Positions 1-11,360 of a stretch of 64,000 bases of DNA are shown one piece after another. The stretch spans positions 23,980,620 to 24,044,619 of the forward strand of contig CM068373.1 of assembly GCA_034769895.1 (NCBI GenBank). The letters run 5' to 3'. The notes beneath the pieces are model-generated. The model saw nothing but the letters and a program-made list of their open reading frames with translations, made no database searches and was not told where the DNA came from. The position numbers were made by a program, and so were the translations under genes. The first letter of the stretch is position 1; each line of letters opens with the position of its first letter. This DNA comes from Magicicada septendecula. Its lineage: Eukaryota; Arthropoda; Insecta; Hemiptera; Cicadidae.

Positions 1-106
1 GGCAAAAATTAATTAATAATTTGTGTACCTAACCAATTCTCTGCATACATGACAGTGCAGATTATGTTATAAATAAATAAATATATATATATATATATTA
101 TAACGT
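1..106. other. AT-rich flank of element 1
   Basis: Short AT-rich stretch with a (TA)n run ending at the element 1 insertion site. The last four bases (103-106, ACGT) recur at 9098-9101 as the target-site duplication. Joined to 9102 onward, this reads as the uninterrupted pre-insertion sequence. Confidence 0.6.
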
Positions 107-3013
107 TGTAGCGTCACAGAACGTTCCATAAAAAGAAATCATTTATATAGTAAGTTAGCATAGGAGGAAAGTGAAGTGAACAGTATCGAACCCAAGTAGT
201 CCCAAAAAATTGTGTAATTTTGTATAATAATTATTTCTATCAACTTGAAAAAACGACCAAACTATGACTAAGACAAAACCCCATATATATTATTAAAGTG
301 AATAAGAGTGAAAAAAACATAAGACACTATAAGAGAGAGAAATAATGTCAGAATCTACCAGAATAAAGTCAATAATTATTAAGTTTTATAACTATGAATA
401 TAGTATTAAAAACTATTTTTTGTGAATAAATGGACACGATCCATCATTATATTATGTGATGTACATAAAATAGATGTATTAAATGACTTAAATACATTAT
501 TAGAAAGAGTTTAAGTTAAAATAAAAATTGTATATTTGCAATGACAAAAAATATTAATGTGTTGGATTTGAGACCATACACCAAGATTTTATGGAAAATC
601 AATTATTATCAGATTTAAATAAAAACTATATGTAATTGTCAAGCAGACAATAGTCAACAATTTATCTTAAATAAAGAAAGCTGTCAAATGAATAAAAAGC
701 AGTCAAAATAGCCAAAAACAGTGTTAACTAAAAACATGTAATAGGCATCTAATATTGTATAATTTATGAATTTAATGTTGCCAAAATGCAACCAAACTGT
801 ATTAGAAAGCTGTAATATGATATAAAGCAACTATACTAATATACCTGACCAACTTTAACATTGTAATAGTCAAGTCAGCAAAATATTTACTTATACCATG
901 TATGGCTGAAGCCAATTATTCAGTACAAAAATAATCAGATCTGGCTAAAATACTTACAGAATACTAACAAAAATGAGATAGAAAGGTACAATACATCAAA
1001 ATACCTTAATAAGAAATAAACTCAGTTGAAAGTAAAGTCAATTCTAAAAGAATTTAACTAATTAGAGTGAGATTTGTCACACCATAAAAAATGACATCTC
1101 AAGACAATCAATGATGCTATGTCATCTTGTGATAAATATAAAATATGTACAAAGTAACCAGGTATCACAAAAGATAGACAAAATAATAAACTCTGTGTGT
1201 ATAGTGGTGAAATAACACATATATTAAGGAAAAAGACTAATCATTGTATTAGAAAATTGACAAGAACCTAGGCCATGAGCAGAGGCCATATAAAATTGTA
1301 TTTATTTGTGTTTTATTGATGTTAAAATTTGTTTATTTTGTTGTAGGAGAGTAGTAGTAGTAGATGTCCAGCTTGTGTAGGGAACTTTATAACTCCACAA
1401 CAATTTTTATTATAAATATTGAGTTTTTAATGACTACAACTCAAGGTGAAGGTTGTAAATTGTAATGTTTGTTAGACTTAAGTTAATTAGATACCAATCA
1501 TATTTAGTATCGCTAGATTCAGTTAAAAACAAGGAATTTAAATACATTAATGGCATACAAATTGTAAGTACTAATGTGAAACTGTTTGATAAATACCAGT
1601 GTAAATTTTGAAATATCCATTGTATGAAGAATAAGAAATTCGTTCTAAAAGCTTCTACGGAAGTGAAAATTGTTCTATGACATTCCATTTCGTTTATTCT
1701 CGAACAATCTAGAAAGAATTTTACACAAATATACCGGAAGTCGACGAAAACAGTCATCCCGATTTAGTATAAAAGCGAGACAAAATTTGACCGAAAAACA
1801 CTTGAAGATTGAACGCCAGAATTGATGCATCTCGCACAACACTGATCAACGCAGCTAAGGCGAAACCGAGAGGCGAAAAATCGACAAGACACGGCAGGAA
1901 GGCTTTTTCCCATACATAGACATACCCGACTGACTTAACCTCAACGAGAGTCGCCAAAAAATATCGCTGAAATAGAGCAGCGATACGGCAAATTCTAATA
2001 GAAAGCACGCAGCCAGAACGTCGACGGCCCAGGAGGGTCCCAAACATTTAATAGAGAACGAATTCTGCTGTGTTCGCATTGACTGACTAACGTGACAAAT
2101 AATTCCCCCGAACGTAAACAAACTATACACTAGCCTTCCTCAAAACCGCATGGGAGTCAGCGCTGCGGTGGCAGATTTCTGAATCAACGCTAAACAGATG
2201 ATTCGTAGTGGCGGCGTTTGAACGAGATTTTACTGCCAAACGTTTTGACAAAAAGTGCGGAAAAGTAACGATCGGAAAAATTGACTTTAAATAGATTCAG
2301 TGTACACCCGAAGAGGCGAGATCGAGAAACTACCCGAAGGAAGTGTCCAGTGAGAGAATAAACGACCATTGGAACGTGAGTTTACCAAAATTAAAATCAT
2401 TGCTACCTGGTTACAATTATCACACAGTTGTACTTTATACGCCACACATACACCTTCAAATCACTTAGTTTTTTTTCTTGTAAGGCATCTAATTGATATG
2501 TCTTGGTAGTTCAAAGGAGTCACGTCCTGAGATTAAAGTTTTTTCACATATTAAACTCATGCTTGTCAACTGAGTCAGAATCTGAATTATACTAGCCGAT
2601 ACTTGATTGGACATATAAAAAATTTGTCAATAATAATAACTTGTAAAATTTTTTTCTCTGCAATTTTATAATTTTTATGAATGATAGTCCTTCAGACGAT
2701 TTGTTTGTTGTTTTTAAAGAATCATTAAACATAACTGATTTTTTCAAAGCTAAACTGACTTGTTTAAATTTTTTTGTAGATTTAAAAATTTTATCAATCA
2801 CATTTAATTTTTTCTTGGAACAAACGTTTCCAAGTGGCGCCCACAAAAGCATAGTTTTAAGTTGTATTACAGGACTACATCACTGCAGAGGATCCAGTCA
2901 ACAGGGTAAGTAACGAAAGTGCGCGGAGGTAACGCCCGACACAGATTACAACACTTTTACAATTACAACACTTTCACATTTTAAACAATACCACCCAATT
3001 TCTTTTCGTTATA
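107..3013 (+). repeat. 5' LTR of element 1
   Basis: Begins TGTAGCG and ends CGTTATA, 2907 bp, which is long for an insect Gypsy LTR. It contains a good TATA box (TATAAAAG, 1768-1775) in the sense direction, followed by a GC-richer leader-like stretch (about 1800-2360). It also holds strong donor-like GTGAGT (2376-2381) and GTAAGT (2906-2911) and an acceptor-like pyrimidine/TTACAG ending at 2872. Small ORFs inside it, both strands, are identical in both LTRs simply because the LTRs are, and I do not regard them as genes. Confidence 0.9.
1768..1775 (+). promoter_or_regulatory. TATA box of element 1 LTR
   Basis: TATAAAAG in sense orientation inside the 5' LTR, with a GC-richer leader beginning about 30 bp downstream; the copy in the 3' LTR is at 7852-7859. 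This is the likely core promoter of the element. Confidence 0.6.
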
Positions 3014-3016
3014 AAT

Positions 3017-3034
3017 TGGCAGCCCAACTAGTGA
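3017..3034 (+). other. Primer-binding site of element 1
   Basis: TGGCAGCCCAACTAGTGA starts three bases after the 5' LTR, with the TGG expected to pair with a tRNA 3' CCA. Element C has a similar site (TGGCGTCCAACTTAAGGG on the minus strand, 63106-63123), which supports a common lineage. I cannot name the tRNA with certainty. Confidence 0.6.
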
Positions 3035-3080
3035 GGCTTGAAAAAGACGGAACAAGCCCGGCAACTACCAACATATTAAA

Positions 3081-5282
3081 ATGCCGCAACCAAAGGGAAA
3101 AAAGGTGAAGAAGACTGTGGAACCCGAGTTAAGTGTGGAAGACGGAGAGGCAGTACAGGTCGAGGAAACGGAATTAGAACCGCCCACACTAGAAATGGAA
3201 AGACCGGTACAAACGGTAGACGAAATAGAAGAACAAACGGGAGAAGAACCCATACAAATGGTAGAACAAACAGAGAAACCCGAACCAGAAAAAATAACAG
3301 GGAGCGTTGACACAAATATAATGATGATGATGGCGATGCTCCAAGAAATGAATAAAAACAGACAGGAGGATAAGGAGGAGAACAAAAATAATAATGAGAA
3401 AATGTTCCAAAGGATGGAAGAAAAAATGAACAAAAACACAGAATCGTTAAAGGAGGATATAAATAAAAATAGACGGGAAGATAAGGAGGAAATAATAGAA
3501 TCCATGAATAAAAACAGACTGGAAGATAAGGAGAAATTAGACAAAAACATAGAATCTTTAAAGAAGGATATAACCGAGAAAATAGATGACAATGGGAAAA
3601 AACTGGAGATATTTCAGGAGGAGAATAAAAAAAGTATAGAGTCCCTGAAAAAAGAGATTAGCATAAAGTACGAAACAGTAACCAAAACGATCAATGATAA
3701 TAAAATCGATAGTGACAGGAAGGTCGAAAACATGGAGAAACAGTTGGAAAGGTTACGGGAGGGAAACAATACACGTTTCGAAAGTATAGAGGAGCAAACA
3801 GTAGAGACCAAACAAGATGTTATAAATCTCGAAAACAGGGTAAGGCAGAACCAAGACGCCATCACGCAGGAGGTGGGAGAAGTCCAAAAAGACGTTAGCG
3901 ACATCGCTAACAGGCTGGACGAACAGATAAAAACCCACAAAAATAGTATTATGGAAATAGACCAGAGAGAAAAAAACCTGCAGGAAAGATTAGAGGCGCT
4001 GAGAGACACACCAATACTAAACACTCATACGTGTCATGGTGAAAACAGGGAAGTAATCAACTTCCAGGACTATCGACGAAACCCAATGGAATTTTTGGAA
4101 AGAATGGAGGAGGTTATTGGGAGAAGTAGAGAAACAAGGTGGGACAGGATAAGAGAGATGCTTGACGAGACGTTTAAAAATACTAAGGATAACTGGTGGA
4201 TAGCGGTACGACCAGAAATAACGAATTTAGCAGAATTTAAACGTCAGTTTAAGGAAAAGTATTGGTCAGAGACCGCACAAAACAGGGTAAGAATGGACAT
4301 TTTCTATGGCAAATACGACGCGTCCTATGGACAGTCCCCGACGTCTTATTTCCTGGGAAAGGTATGTTTAGCACGGAAGCTGATACCGCCGATCCCAGAA
4401 GAATGTTTGGTAAGGCAGTTAGCTGGACATTACAGCTATGGGATCAAGGATGCCCAATTATACCAACAGATTAGCAAAATAGCCGATCTGGCCAAATTAT
4501 TGGAAAATTGCGAATCCACAGGAAGGTTCCAGGATTACCAACCCCCCAATCGTAAGGTAGAGTACAACAACAATAATAACGGACCAAACCGGAATGGAGG
4601 TGGGAACGGTAATAATCTAAACACCAATAATCAGAATAATAATATCCCACCAAATGGCCGAAATGATAGCACTCAGGGCCCAATTAACCGCAACTATCCG
4701 GGACCAAACAGAGGTAATTACACCGGGAATAACTACGGTAGGAACTTCCACCAGGGAAACGGTTATCGCGGGAATAATTATAGAGGAAGTAATTTTGGTC
4801 AACGTAATGGTTATCGCAACGGGGGAAACCAAGGAGGAAGCGATAGGAGAAACCAAAATGAGTACAGGCCCCAGGTAAATTATATGATGGCCGATAATCG
4901 ACGACCATACCCACCCAATTTACCAAGTTACGGGTATATGACTCAACAGGCGCCAGGTAGCCAGGGTGATACGGCGAATAACCGTCAGCAGTTTTCAGAG
5001 GGTAGGAGTAACGAACCACCCCGAAACAAAAGTAACAACCAACAAGAGCCAAACGCTAATCAAAATAATAATGAGAATCGGGTAACAGTTCACGAAAATC
5101 CGGGTTTTTCAATACAGCATAATCAGGCAAATAATGACGAAAAACCCCGAGTATTTTATGTAAACCATGTATTGGCAGAAACTGGCCGAGAACCAGATAA
5201 TGATCCCCAAAATGAAAGTGAGAGAGAAGAGGAATTCCGCTATGCAGAAAAATTATGGCCCAAACATGTGATGAGATGGTAA
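3081..5282 (+). CDS. gag: Gag-like protein of element 1 (733 aa, intact)
   Basis: Structural Gag protein of a Ty3/Gypsy-type element, expected to assemble cytoplasmic particles around the element RNA. The start at 3081 is the first ATG after the primer-binding site. Residues ~1-75 are acidic. Residues ~75-310 are rich in E, K and N with heptad spacing (coiled coil). Residues ~320-475 form a capsid-like domain with NPMEFLERMEE, DNWWIAV, FKEKYWSE, SYFLGKVCLA and PEECLVRQL. Residues ~493-620 are Asn/Gly/Arg/Gln/Tyr-rich. No CCHC zinc knuckle is present. The capsid part aligns by eye with the Gag at 60626-63007 (NPMEF, DNWW, KAKYWSES, YFLGKVC, IPEECLV). The frame is open throughout and ends in TAA with no pol downstream and no obvious slippery site. 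Intact coding in an element lacking all enzymes suggests the protein is, or was very recently, in use. Confidence 0.85.
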   Translation: MPQPKGKKVKKTVEPELSVEDGEAVQVEETELEPPTLEMERPVQTVDEIEEQTGEEPIQMVEQTEKPEPEKITGSVDTNIMMMMAMLQEMNKNRQEDKEENKNNNEKMFQRMEEKMNKNTESLKEDINKNRREDKEEIIESMNKNRLEDKEKLDKNIESLKKDITEKIDDNGKKLEIFQEENKKSIESLKKEISIKYETVTKTINDNKIDSDRKVENMEKQLERLREGNNTRFESIEEQTVETKQDVINLENRVRQNQDAITQEVGEVQKDVSDIANRLDEQIKTHKNSIMEIDQREKNLQERLEALRDTPILNTHTCHGENREVINFQDYRRNPMEFLERMEEVIGRSRETRWDRIREMLDETFKNTKDNWWIAVRPEITNLAEFKRQFKEKYWSETAQNRVRMDIFYGKYDASYGQSPTSYFLGKVCLARKLIPPIPEECLVRQLAGHYSYGIKDAQLYQQISKIADLAKLLENCESTGRFQDYQPPNRKVEYNNNNNGPNRNGGGNGNNLNTNNQNNNIPPNGRNDSTQGPINRNYPGPNRGNYTGNNYGRNFHQGNGYRGNNYRGSNFGQRNGYRNGGNQGGSDRRNQNEYRPQVNYMMADNRRPYPPNLPSYGYMTQQAPGSQGDTANNRQQFSEGRSNEPPRNKSNNQQEPNANQNNNENRVTVHENPGFSIQHNQANNDEKPRVFYVNHVLAETGREPDNDPQNESEREEEFRYAEKLWPKHVMRW

Positions 5283-6189
5283 GGCCATGAAACCAGTCGT
5301 CCAGAATAAATGTCATAGACCAGGCATTTGAAGGAGTAGAGGTGATAAACATCGAAGGTCGAATATTGAAAAGAGAAGGAGAGAGATTGTTATTAATTAA
5401 TATTACGAGAAGGACACATTCCACCATAGGCAAGATTTATTTCCAATAGCCATGTCAACGTATATTTACCAGCTTACCCGTACTTAGAGAAGGAGAGAGA
5501 TTATTATTAATAAATACTACAAGATGGACACTTAGTAAAGGAAAAAAAAAAAAAAAAAAAAAAGGAGAAATACTGTCATATATTTGATATTTAAATGGAA
5601 AAAAAAGGGAAAACAGTGTGTTACATAAGGAGGTAATGATGAATATGAATATAGCTATTAACATTGAATGATTTTAAACGATAATTTAACCTGCGGAGAA
5701 CGATATATTAATATAATTGTGAATTAATCAGAAGAGTTTAAGAAAGGGAATTTATGTGTAGGAGCCTATGATCTTTGAATATTGTATTTTTTTTATTATT
5801 ATTATTATTATTTGTTGCAAAGGTGCAATTATTATTTTCTGAACAGGGATGTGTTGCCTCTGATTTCAGTAGTTATAGACAGGAAGGGACAGAGAATGTA
5901 TGCCATAGCGAGCCACTCTGACTCCCAACCCTCTATGTAAGTTAGGGAATTGATAGGGAATTATATCAAAGATTAATTATAAAACATCAAGGTAAAAAGG
6001 AAAGGAATAGGTGATACGACAAAGAACGAACTAGGAATATTGAGTTGGATTAATATAGTACAGGAATTTAATTATAAGATAAAAGAATGAGATATAAAGA
6101 AGCTAATAAAGGGTTATTATAGAGATGATAATTTCATCAAAACCAAAGATATGTTTTTCCAAAATTATCAACTTTAACGGTGAGGCATA
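5283..6189 (+). other. Non-coding 3' region and polypurine tract of element 1
   Basis: About 0.9 kb between gag and the 3' LTR where pol would normally lie. It holds a 46-bp block (5372-5417) repeated imperfectly at 5486-5531, a 23-bp poly(A) tract (5542-5564), an (ATT)n-like stretch near 5790-5815, and a purine-rich run ending GGTGAGGCATA just before the 3' LTR, the likely plus-strand primer. No conserved protein motif is seen in any frame. Confidence 0.6.
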
Positions 6190-9097
6190 TGTAGCGTCAC
6201 AGAACGTTCCATAAAAAGAAATCATTTATATAGTAAGTTAGCATAGGAGGAAAGTGAAGTGAACAGTATCGAACCCAAGTAGTCCCAAAAAATTGTGTAA
6301 TTTTGTATAATAATTATTTCTATCAACTTGAAAAAACGACCAAACTATGACTAAGACAAAACCCCATATATATTATTAAAGTGAATAAGAGTGAAAAAAA
6401 CATAAGACACTATAAGAGAGAGAAATAATGTCAGAATCTACCAGAATAAAGTCAATAATTATTAAGTTTTATAACTATGAATATAGTATTAAAAACTATT
6501 TTTTGTGAATAAATGGACACGATCCATCATTATATTATGTGATGTACATAAAATAGATGTATTAAATGACTTAAATACATTATTAGAAAGAGTTTAAGTT
6601 AAAATAAAAATTGTATATTTGCAATGACAAAAAATATTAATGTGTTGGATTTGAGACCATACACCAAGATTTTATGGAAAAATCAATTATTATCAGATTT
6701 AAATAAAAACTATATGTAATTGTCAAGCAGACAATAGTCAACAATTTATCTTAAATAAAGGAAGCTGTCAAATGAATAAAAAGCAGCCAAAATAGCCAAA
6801 AACAGTGTTAACTAAAAACATGTAATAGGCATCTAATATTGTATAATTTATGAATTTAATGTTGCCAAAATGCAACCAAACTGTATTAGAAAGCTGTAAT
6901 ATGATATAAAGCAACTATACTAATATACCTGACCAACTTTAACATTGTAATAGTCAAGTCAGCAAAATATTTACTTATACCATGTATGGCTGAAGCCAAT
7001 TATTCAGTACAAAAATAATCAGATCTGGCTAAAATACTTACAGAATACTAACAAAAATGAGATAGAAAGGTACAATACATCAAAATACCTTAATAAGAAA
7101 TAAACTCAGTTGAAAGTAAAGTCAATTCTAAAAGAATTTAACTAATTAGAGTGAGATTTGTCACACCATAAAAAATGACATCTCAAGACAATCAATGATG
7201 CTATGTCATCTTGTGATAAATATAAAATATGTACAAAGTAACCAGGTATCACAAAAGATAGACAAAATAATAAACTCTGTGTGTATAGTGGTGAAATAAC
7301 ACATATATTAAGGAAAAAGACTAATCATTGTATTAGAAAATTGACAAGAACCTAGGCCATGAGCAGAGGCCATATAAAATTGTATTTATTTGTGTTTTAT
7401 TGATGTTAAAATATGTTTATTTTGTTGTAGGAGAGTAGTAGTAGTAGATGTCTAGCTTGTGAAGGGAACTTTATAACTCCACAACAATTTTTATTATAAA
7501 TATTGAGTTTTTAATGACTACAACTCAAGGTGAAGGTTGTAAATTGTAATGTTTGTTAGACTTAAGTTAATTAGATACCAATCATATTTAGTATCGCTAG
7601 ATTCAGTTAAAAACAAGGAATTTAAATACATTAATGGCATACAAATTGTAAGTACTAATGTGAAACTGTTTGATAAATACCAGTGTAAATTTTGAAATAT
7701 CCATTGTATGAAGAATAAGAAATTCGTTCTAAAAGCTTCTACGGAAGTGAAAATTGTTCTATGACATTCCATTTCGTTTATTCTCGAACAATCTAGAAAG
7801 AATTTTACACAAATATACCGGAAGTCGACGAAAACAGTCATCCCGATTTAGTATAAAAGCGAGACAAAATTTGACCGAAAAACACTTGAAGATTGAACGC
7901 CAGAATTGATGCATCTCGCACAACACTGATCAACGCAGCTAAGGCGAAACCGAGAGGCGAAAAATCGACAAGACACGGCAGGAAGGCTTTTTCCCATACA
8001 TAGACATACCCGACTGACTTAACCTCAACGAGAGTCGCCAAAAAATATCGCTGAAATAGAGCAGCGATACGGCAAATTCTAATAGAAAGCACGCAGCCAG
8101 AACGTCGACGGCCCAGGAGGGTCCCAAACATTTAATAGAGAACGAATTCTGCTGTGTTCGCATTGACTGACTAACGTGACAAATAATTCCCCCGAACGTA
8201 AACAAACTATACACTAGCCTTCCTCAAAACCGCATGGGAGTCAGCGCTGCGGTGGCAGATTTCTGAATCAACGCTAAACAGATGATTCGTAGTGGCGGCG
8301 TTTGAACGAGATTTTACTGCCAAACGTTTTGACAAAAAGTGCGGAAAAGTAACGATCGGAAAAATTGACTTTAAATAGATTCAGTGTACACCCGAAGAGG
8401 CGAGATCGAGAAACTACCCGAAGGAAGTGTCCAGTGAGAGAATAAACGACCATTGGAACGTGAGTTTACCAAAATTAAAATCATTGCTACCTGGTTACAA
8501 TTATCACACAGTTGTACTTTATACGCCACACATACACCTTCAAATCACTTAGTTTTTTTTCTTGTAAGGCATCTAATTGATATGTCTTGGTAGTTCAAAG
8601 GAGTCACGTCCTGAGATTAAAGTTTTTTCACATATTAAACTCATGCTTGTCAACTGAGTCAGAATCTGAATTATACTAGCCGATACTTGATTGGACATAT
8701 AAAAAATTTGTCAATAATAATAACTTGTAAAATTTTTTTCTCTGCAATTTTATAATTTTTATGAATGATAGTCCTTCAGACGATTTGTTTGTTGTTTTTA
8801 AAGAATCATTAAACATAACTGATTTTTTCAAAGCTAAACTGACTTGTTTAAATTTTTTTGTAGATTTAAAAATTTTATCAATCACATTTAATTTTTTCTT
8901 GGAACAAACGTTTCCAAGTGGCGCCCACAAAAGCATAGTTTTAAGTTGTATTACAGGACTACATCACTGCAGAGGATCCAGTCAACAGGGTAAGTAACGA
9001 AAGTGCGCGGAGGTAACGCCCGACACAGATTACAACACTTTTACAATTACAACACTTTCACATTTTAAACAATACCACCCAATTTCTTTTCGTTATA
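6190..9097 (+). repeat. 3' LTR of element 1
   Basis: A 2908-bp copy of 107-3013. Differences seen by eye are one extra A near 6679, single substitutions near 6761, 6787 and 7411, and two near 7451-7460. It ends CGTTATA followed by the duplicated ACGT. Confidence 0.9.
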
Positions 9098-10476
9098 ACG
9101 TTTTTTCGTTGCCTGTATCGTTAACGAGCCACACGTTTGGTAGCCATTTATTTTTATAACGATTTTTTTTTTGTCTATATCGTTAACGAGCCACACGTTT
9201 GGTAGCACAATATATTTGCAACGATACTTACGTTATAAAATTTACAACGGATGTAATCGTAATAATAATAACAACGTGAATTATTTAGGATCTTTCAAAC
9301 ATTTATTAATTAAAAATCTCAAAAATATTTAGAGTTAAAAATTTCATTATTATTTGCATGTGTGTATTTGTAGTACACATACTTGTTAATAAAATACAAG
9401 TAATATCTTATATTAAGGATAGAAACAAAATATACACTTATAACTATAAATAACATTGATTATGATATAATATTGCTCTCGACTTGCTCAACTTCTTTAA
9501 TTCTTATTAAATTCCCTAATCTTTCTTTTTAAATTATTATTGTTGTTGAATATGCATCTCTTATTTATGACATATTAATTACTTTAAAAAAATTACTATT
9601 TAATTTCAAAAGTAATTTAAATATCTTCGATAAATTGTAATTTTAAAAATATACTTTCATAAATTTAAATATTACTATAAATTACTATACAATAAACAGT
9701 TACATTTAAAAATTATTAATTTCACTTTTTGAAATTACATCGTCTTTTTTTACATTGTTTTATTGTCTTTAATTGAGTCTTATGTTTTGATGAATACATA
9801 GATTTATTTCACCTTCATCGTGGTGGTAATTCCTCAGCGTATCCTCTTCTGGTCCTGAGTCCTTGATCCTCGTTGATTCTTCGTAGTCGGTGTAGTCCTG
9901 GAGCCCGCTCCCCGTCCTCCGGATCCTCTCGATAGTCCGATGACTCGTACCGTGCGGCTGGAACCTATACCATGGGTTTGGATGCTCCCTCGTCTGCAGT
10001 AATAGCCTCTGGTTGCAGCGGTGATCTCACGAAAGTGATGAAGTTGTTGGGCATAGCCTCCGGCTACCGCTGTAGTTGAACGAGAAAGAGAAAGAAGCTG
10101 GTGTGTCTCGCGTATTTATACCCTAGGGCGCAAAAATTCTGTCTCGACAATTCTCTGCATGAATCAGTCTGTCGTAGCGTCCTTTTATAAACACGATTAT
10201 TTACACACTTATTTCACTGGTCTTCGCAACATGCGAAGTCTTTTGCAAATTACCCGATTTTCATCTGGTCGGTAATTTTTATATGTACAACTGTGTGTTA
10301 ACCGCTTTTCTCTATCTTAATTATTATATGTTTTATTTACATTTATTTGCACTGTATTTACACTTTTTAATGTTTTCCCACAATCTTCTGTATACTTGTG
10401 CGTCTTTATACTATTCACACTGTGGCATATTTTGTTTTGTGATATTTTACACACACTTATTACAATTTAAATTATT
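9098..10476 (-). repeat. TATA-bearing dispersed repeat, possibly a solo LTR
   Basis: Read on the minus strand, a TATA box (GTATAAATAC, plus 10112-10121) is followed by a GC-rich stretch (9820-10110), then AT-rich sequence, then two copies of a ~60-bp unit containing TCGTTAACGAGCC (9118-9210). The region at 33930-35420 has the same order of parts and a similar TATA neighbourhood (GTGTGTC next to TATTTATACCC on the plus strand). No coding sequence. I infer a terminal repeat of an unidentified retroelement; its limits are not resolved. Element 1 landed at its 9.1 kb end. Confidence 0.35.
9118..9210. repeat. Two ~60-bp tandem units
   Basis: The block TCGTTAACGAGCCACACG plus TTTGGTAGC occurs twice about 60 bp apart. 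Similar TAACGATA/TTGCAACGATA words recur at 33980-34150. Confidence 0.5.
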
Positions 10477-10633
10477 TAAATATCACTATAATATTGACGA
10501 CTCGGAACACTAAGTGAAGGCTCTGATGAAGCCTTCTATAGGTGAAAGCCGGTTTAGGCTGTAAGGTAAAACTTTACGTTTTTACTTATAAATAACTTAG
10601 TGTTCCGAGTCGTCAAAATTATAGTGATATTTA
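10477..10633 (+). ncRNA. 39-bp inverted repeat enclosing a hammerhead-like core
   Basis: Arms 10477-10515 and 10595-10633 are complementary over 39 bp with one mismatch. The 79-base loop contains CTGATGA (10523-10529), a short stem GCC/GGT and GAAA (10544-10547), then AGCC..GGCT, which can close helix III. This is the hammerhead core order, with the long arms as an extended helix I. The base at the expected cleavage position is G, which is not a permitted cleavage base, so the copy may be inactive. A small GTAAA/TTTAC hairpin also lies in the loop. Confidence 0.45.
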
Positions 10634-11360
10634 GTTAAGTAACGGACACGTCATGGACAACGAAATCCAAGAATTAAATTATTTATTTATTGATTAACGT
10701 TATTTTATGGGTGGCGCTTTGCAATAGTTAACTGGCCGCACTCGCACACGTAAGATACACGTGTACACAGACGCAGCTGTGTGTGGCGTGACTTCCCTGT
10801 TCAAACAGGCAAATTCGTTGTTCCCCTTTAGTGTTTTCTATCTGAATTATTAGACTACTGACAATATTCATTATTTATTTCAATTTACATAAATTATCTT
10901 AACTAATTGTGCAATGCACAGTACCATATGCATACGTACTGTTGTAATACATAAAACAATCTTCTGCGGAAACACAAGCAGAGAATGTGTAATTTCTATT
11001 TTACCTAAACTAAGTCTATTTCGTCATGGCCTGGGTTTCATGAAAATTTTGAAGATTAAATTAAGCCATTATGACGGATAAACTGAGATTCTAATTGCTA
11101 TATCTCGATAGTGATACGCGATTTACTATTATCAATCACTACTGTGGTGTTAAAAAATACTGTTTTGCTAGACCTAACTCCGGTCAGAATACTGGATACA
11201 TAAAATTTCTATTCAACATGTTTCACTATTTCAAAGTCTTTTACTGTATCCTTATAACATGCGATCTAATAAAGTGAGTATAGCTGTCTTCAGCCATTTT
11301 TACTTGTCTAAAGTTTCTTAGGTTAAAGACTTAGTAGACGTGTATAGTATTTTTGGTTTT
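10634..11360. other. Unassigned AT-rich sequence
   Basis: Nothing recognisable. Short ORFs here have no motif or composition suggesting coding. Confidence 0.5.

Larger units (their letters stand above)
107..9097 (+). mobile_element. Complete non-autonomous LTR retrotransposon (element 1), gag only
   Basis: A 2907-bp direct repeat (107-3013) recurs at 6190-9097, bounded by a 4-bp duplication ACGT (103-106 and 9098-9101). Between the LTRs are a primer-binding-site-like TGGCAGCCCAACTAGTGA (3017-3034), one 733-codon gag ORF (3081-5282), about 0.9 kb of non-coding sequence and a short purine-rich stretch before the 3' LTR. No protease, reverse transcriptase, RNase H or integrase motif is visible anywhere inside. 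I saw only about six differences between the LTRs, including one indel, so the insertion is young. The Gag is related to that of element C at 60626-63007. Inference: it is mobilised in trans by an autonomous Ty3/Gypsy relative. Confidence 0.9.

Noticed and set aside
1434-2130. Antisense ORFs of 91-107 codons in the LTR of element 1 (repeated at 7518-8214)
   Set aside because: Conserved only because the two LTRs are near-identical; no known domain, and they overlap the sense promoter and leader.
2677-2913. 78-codon sense ORF at the end of the LTR of element 1
   Set aside because: No recognisable motif and AT-driven composition; mentioned only for the splice-like donor next to it.
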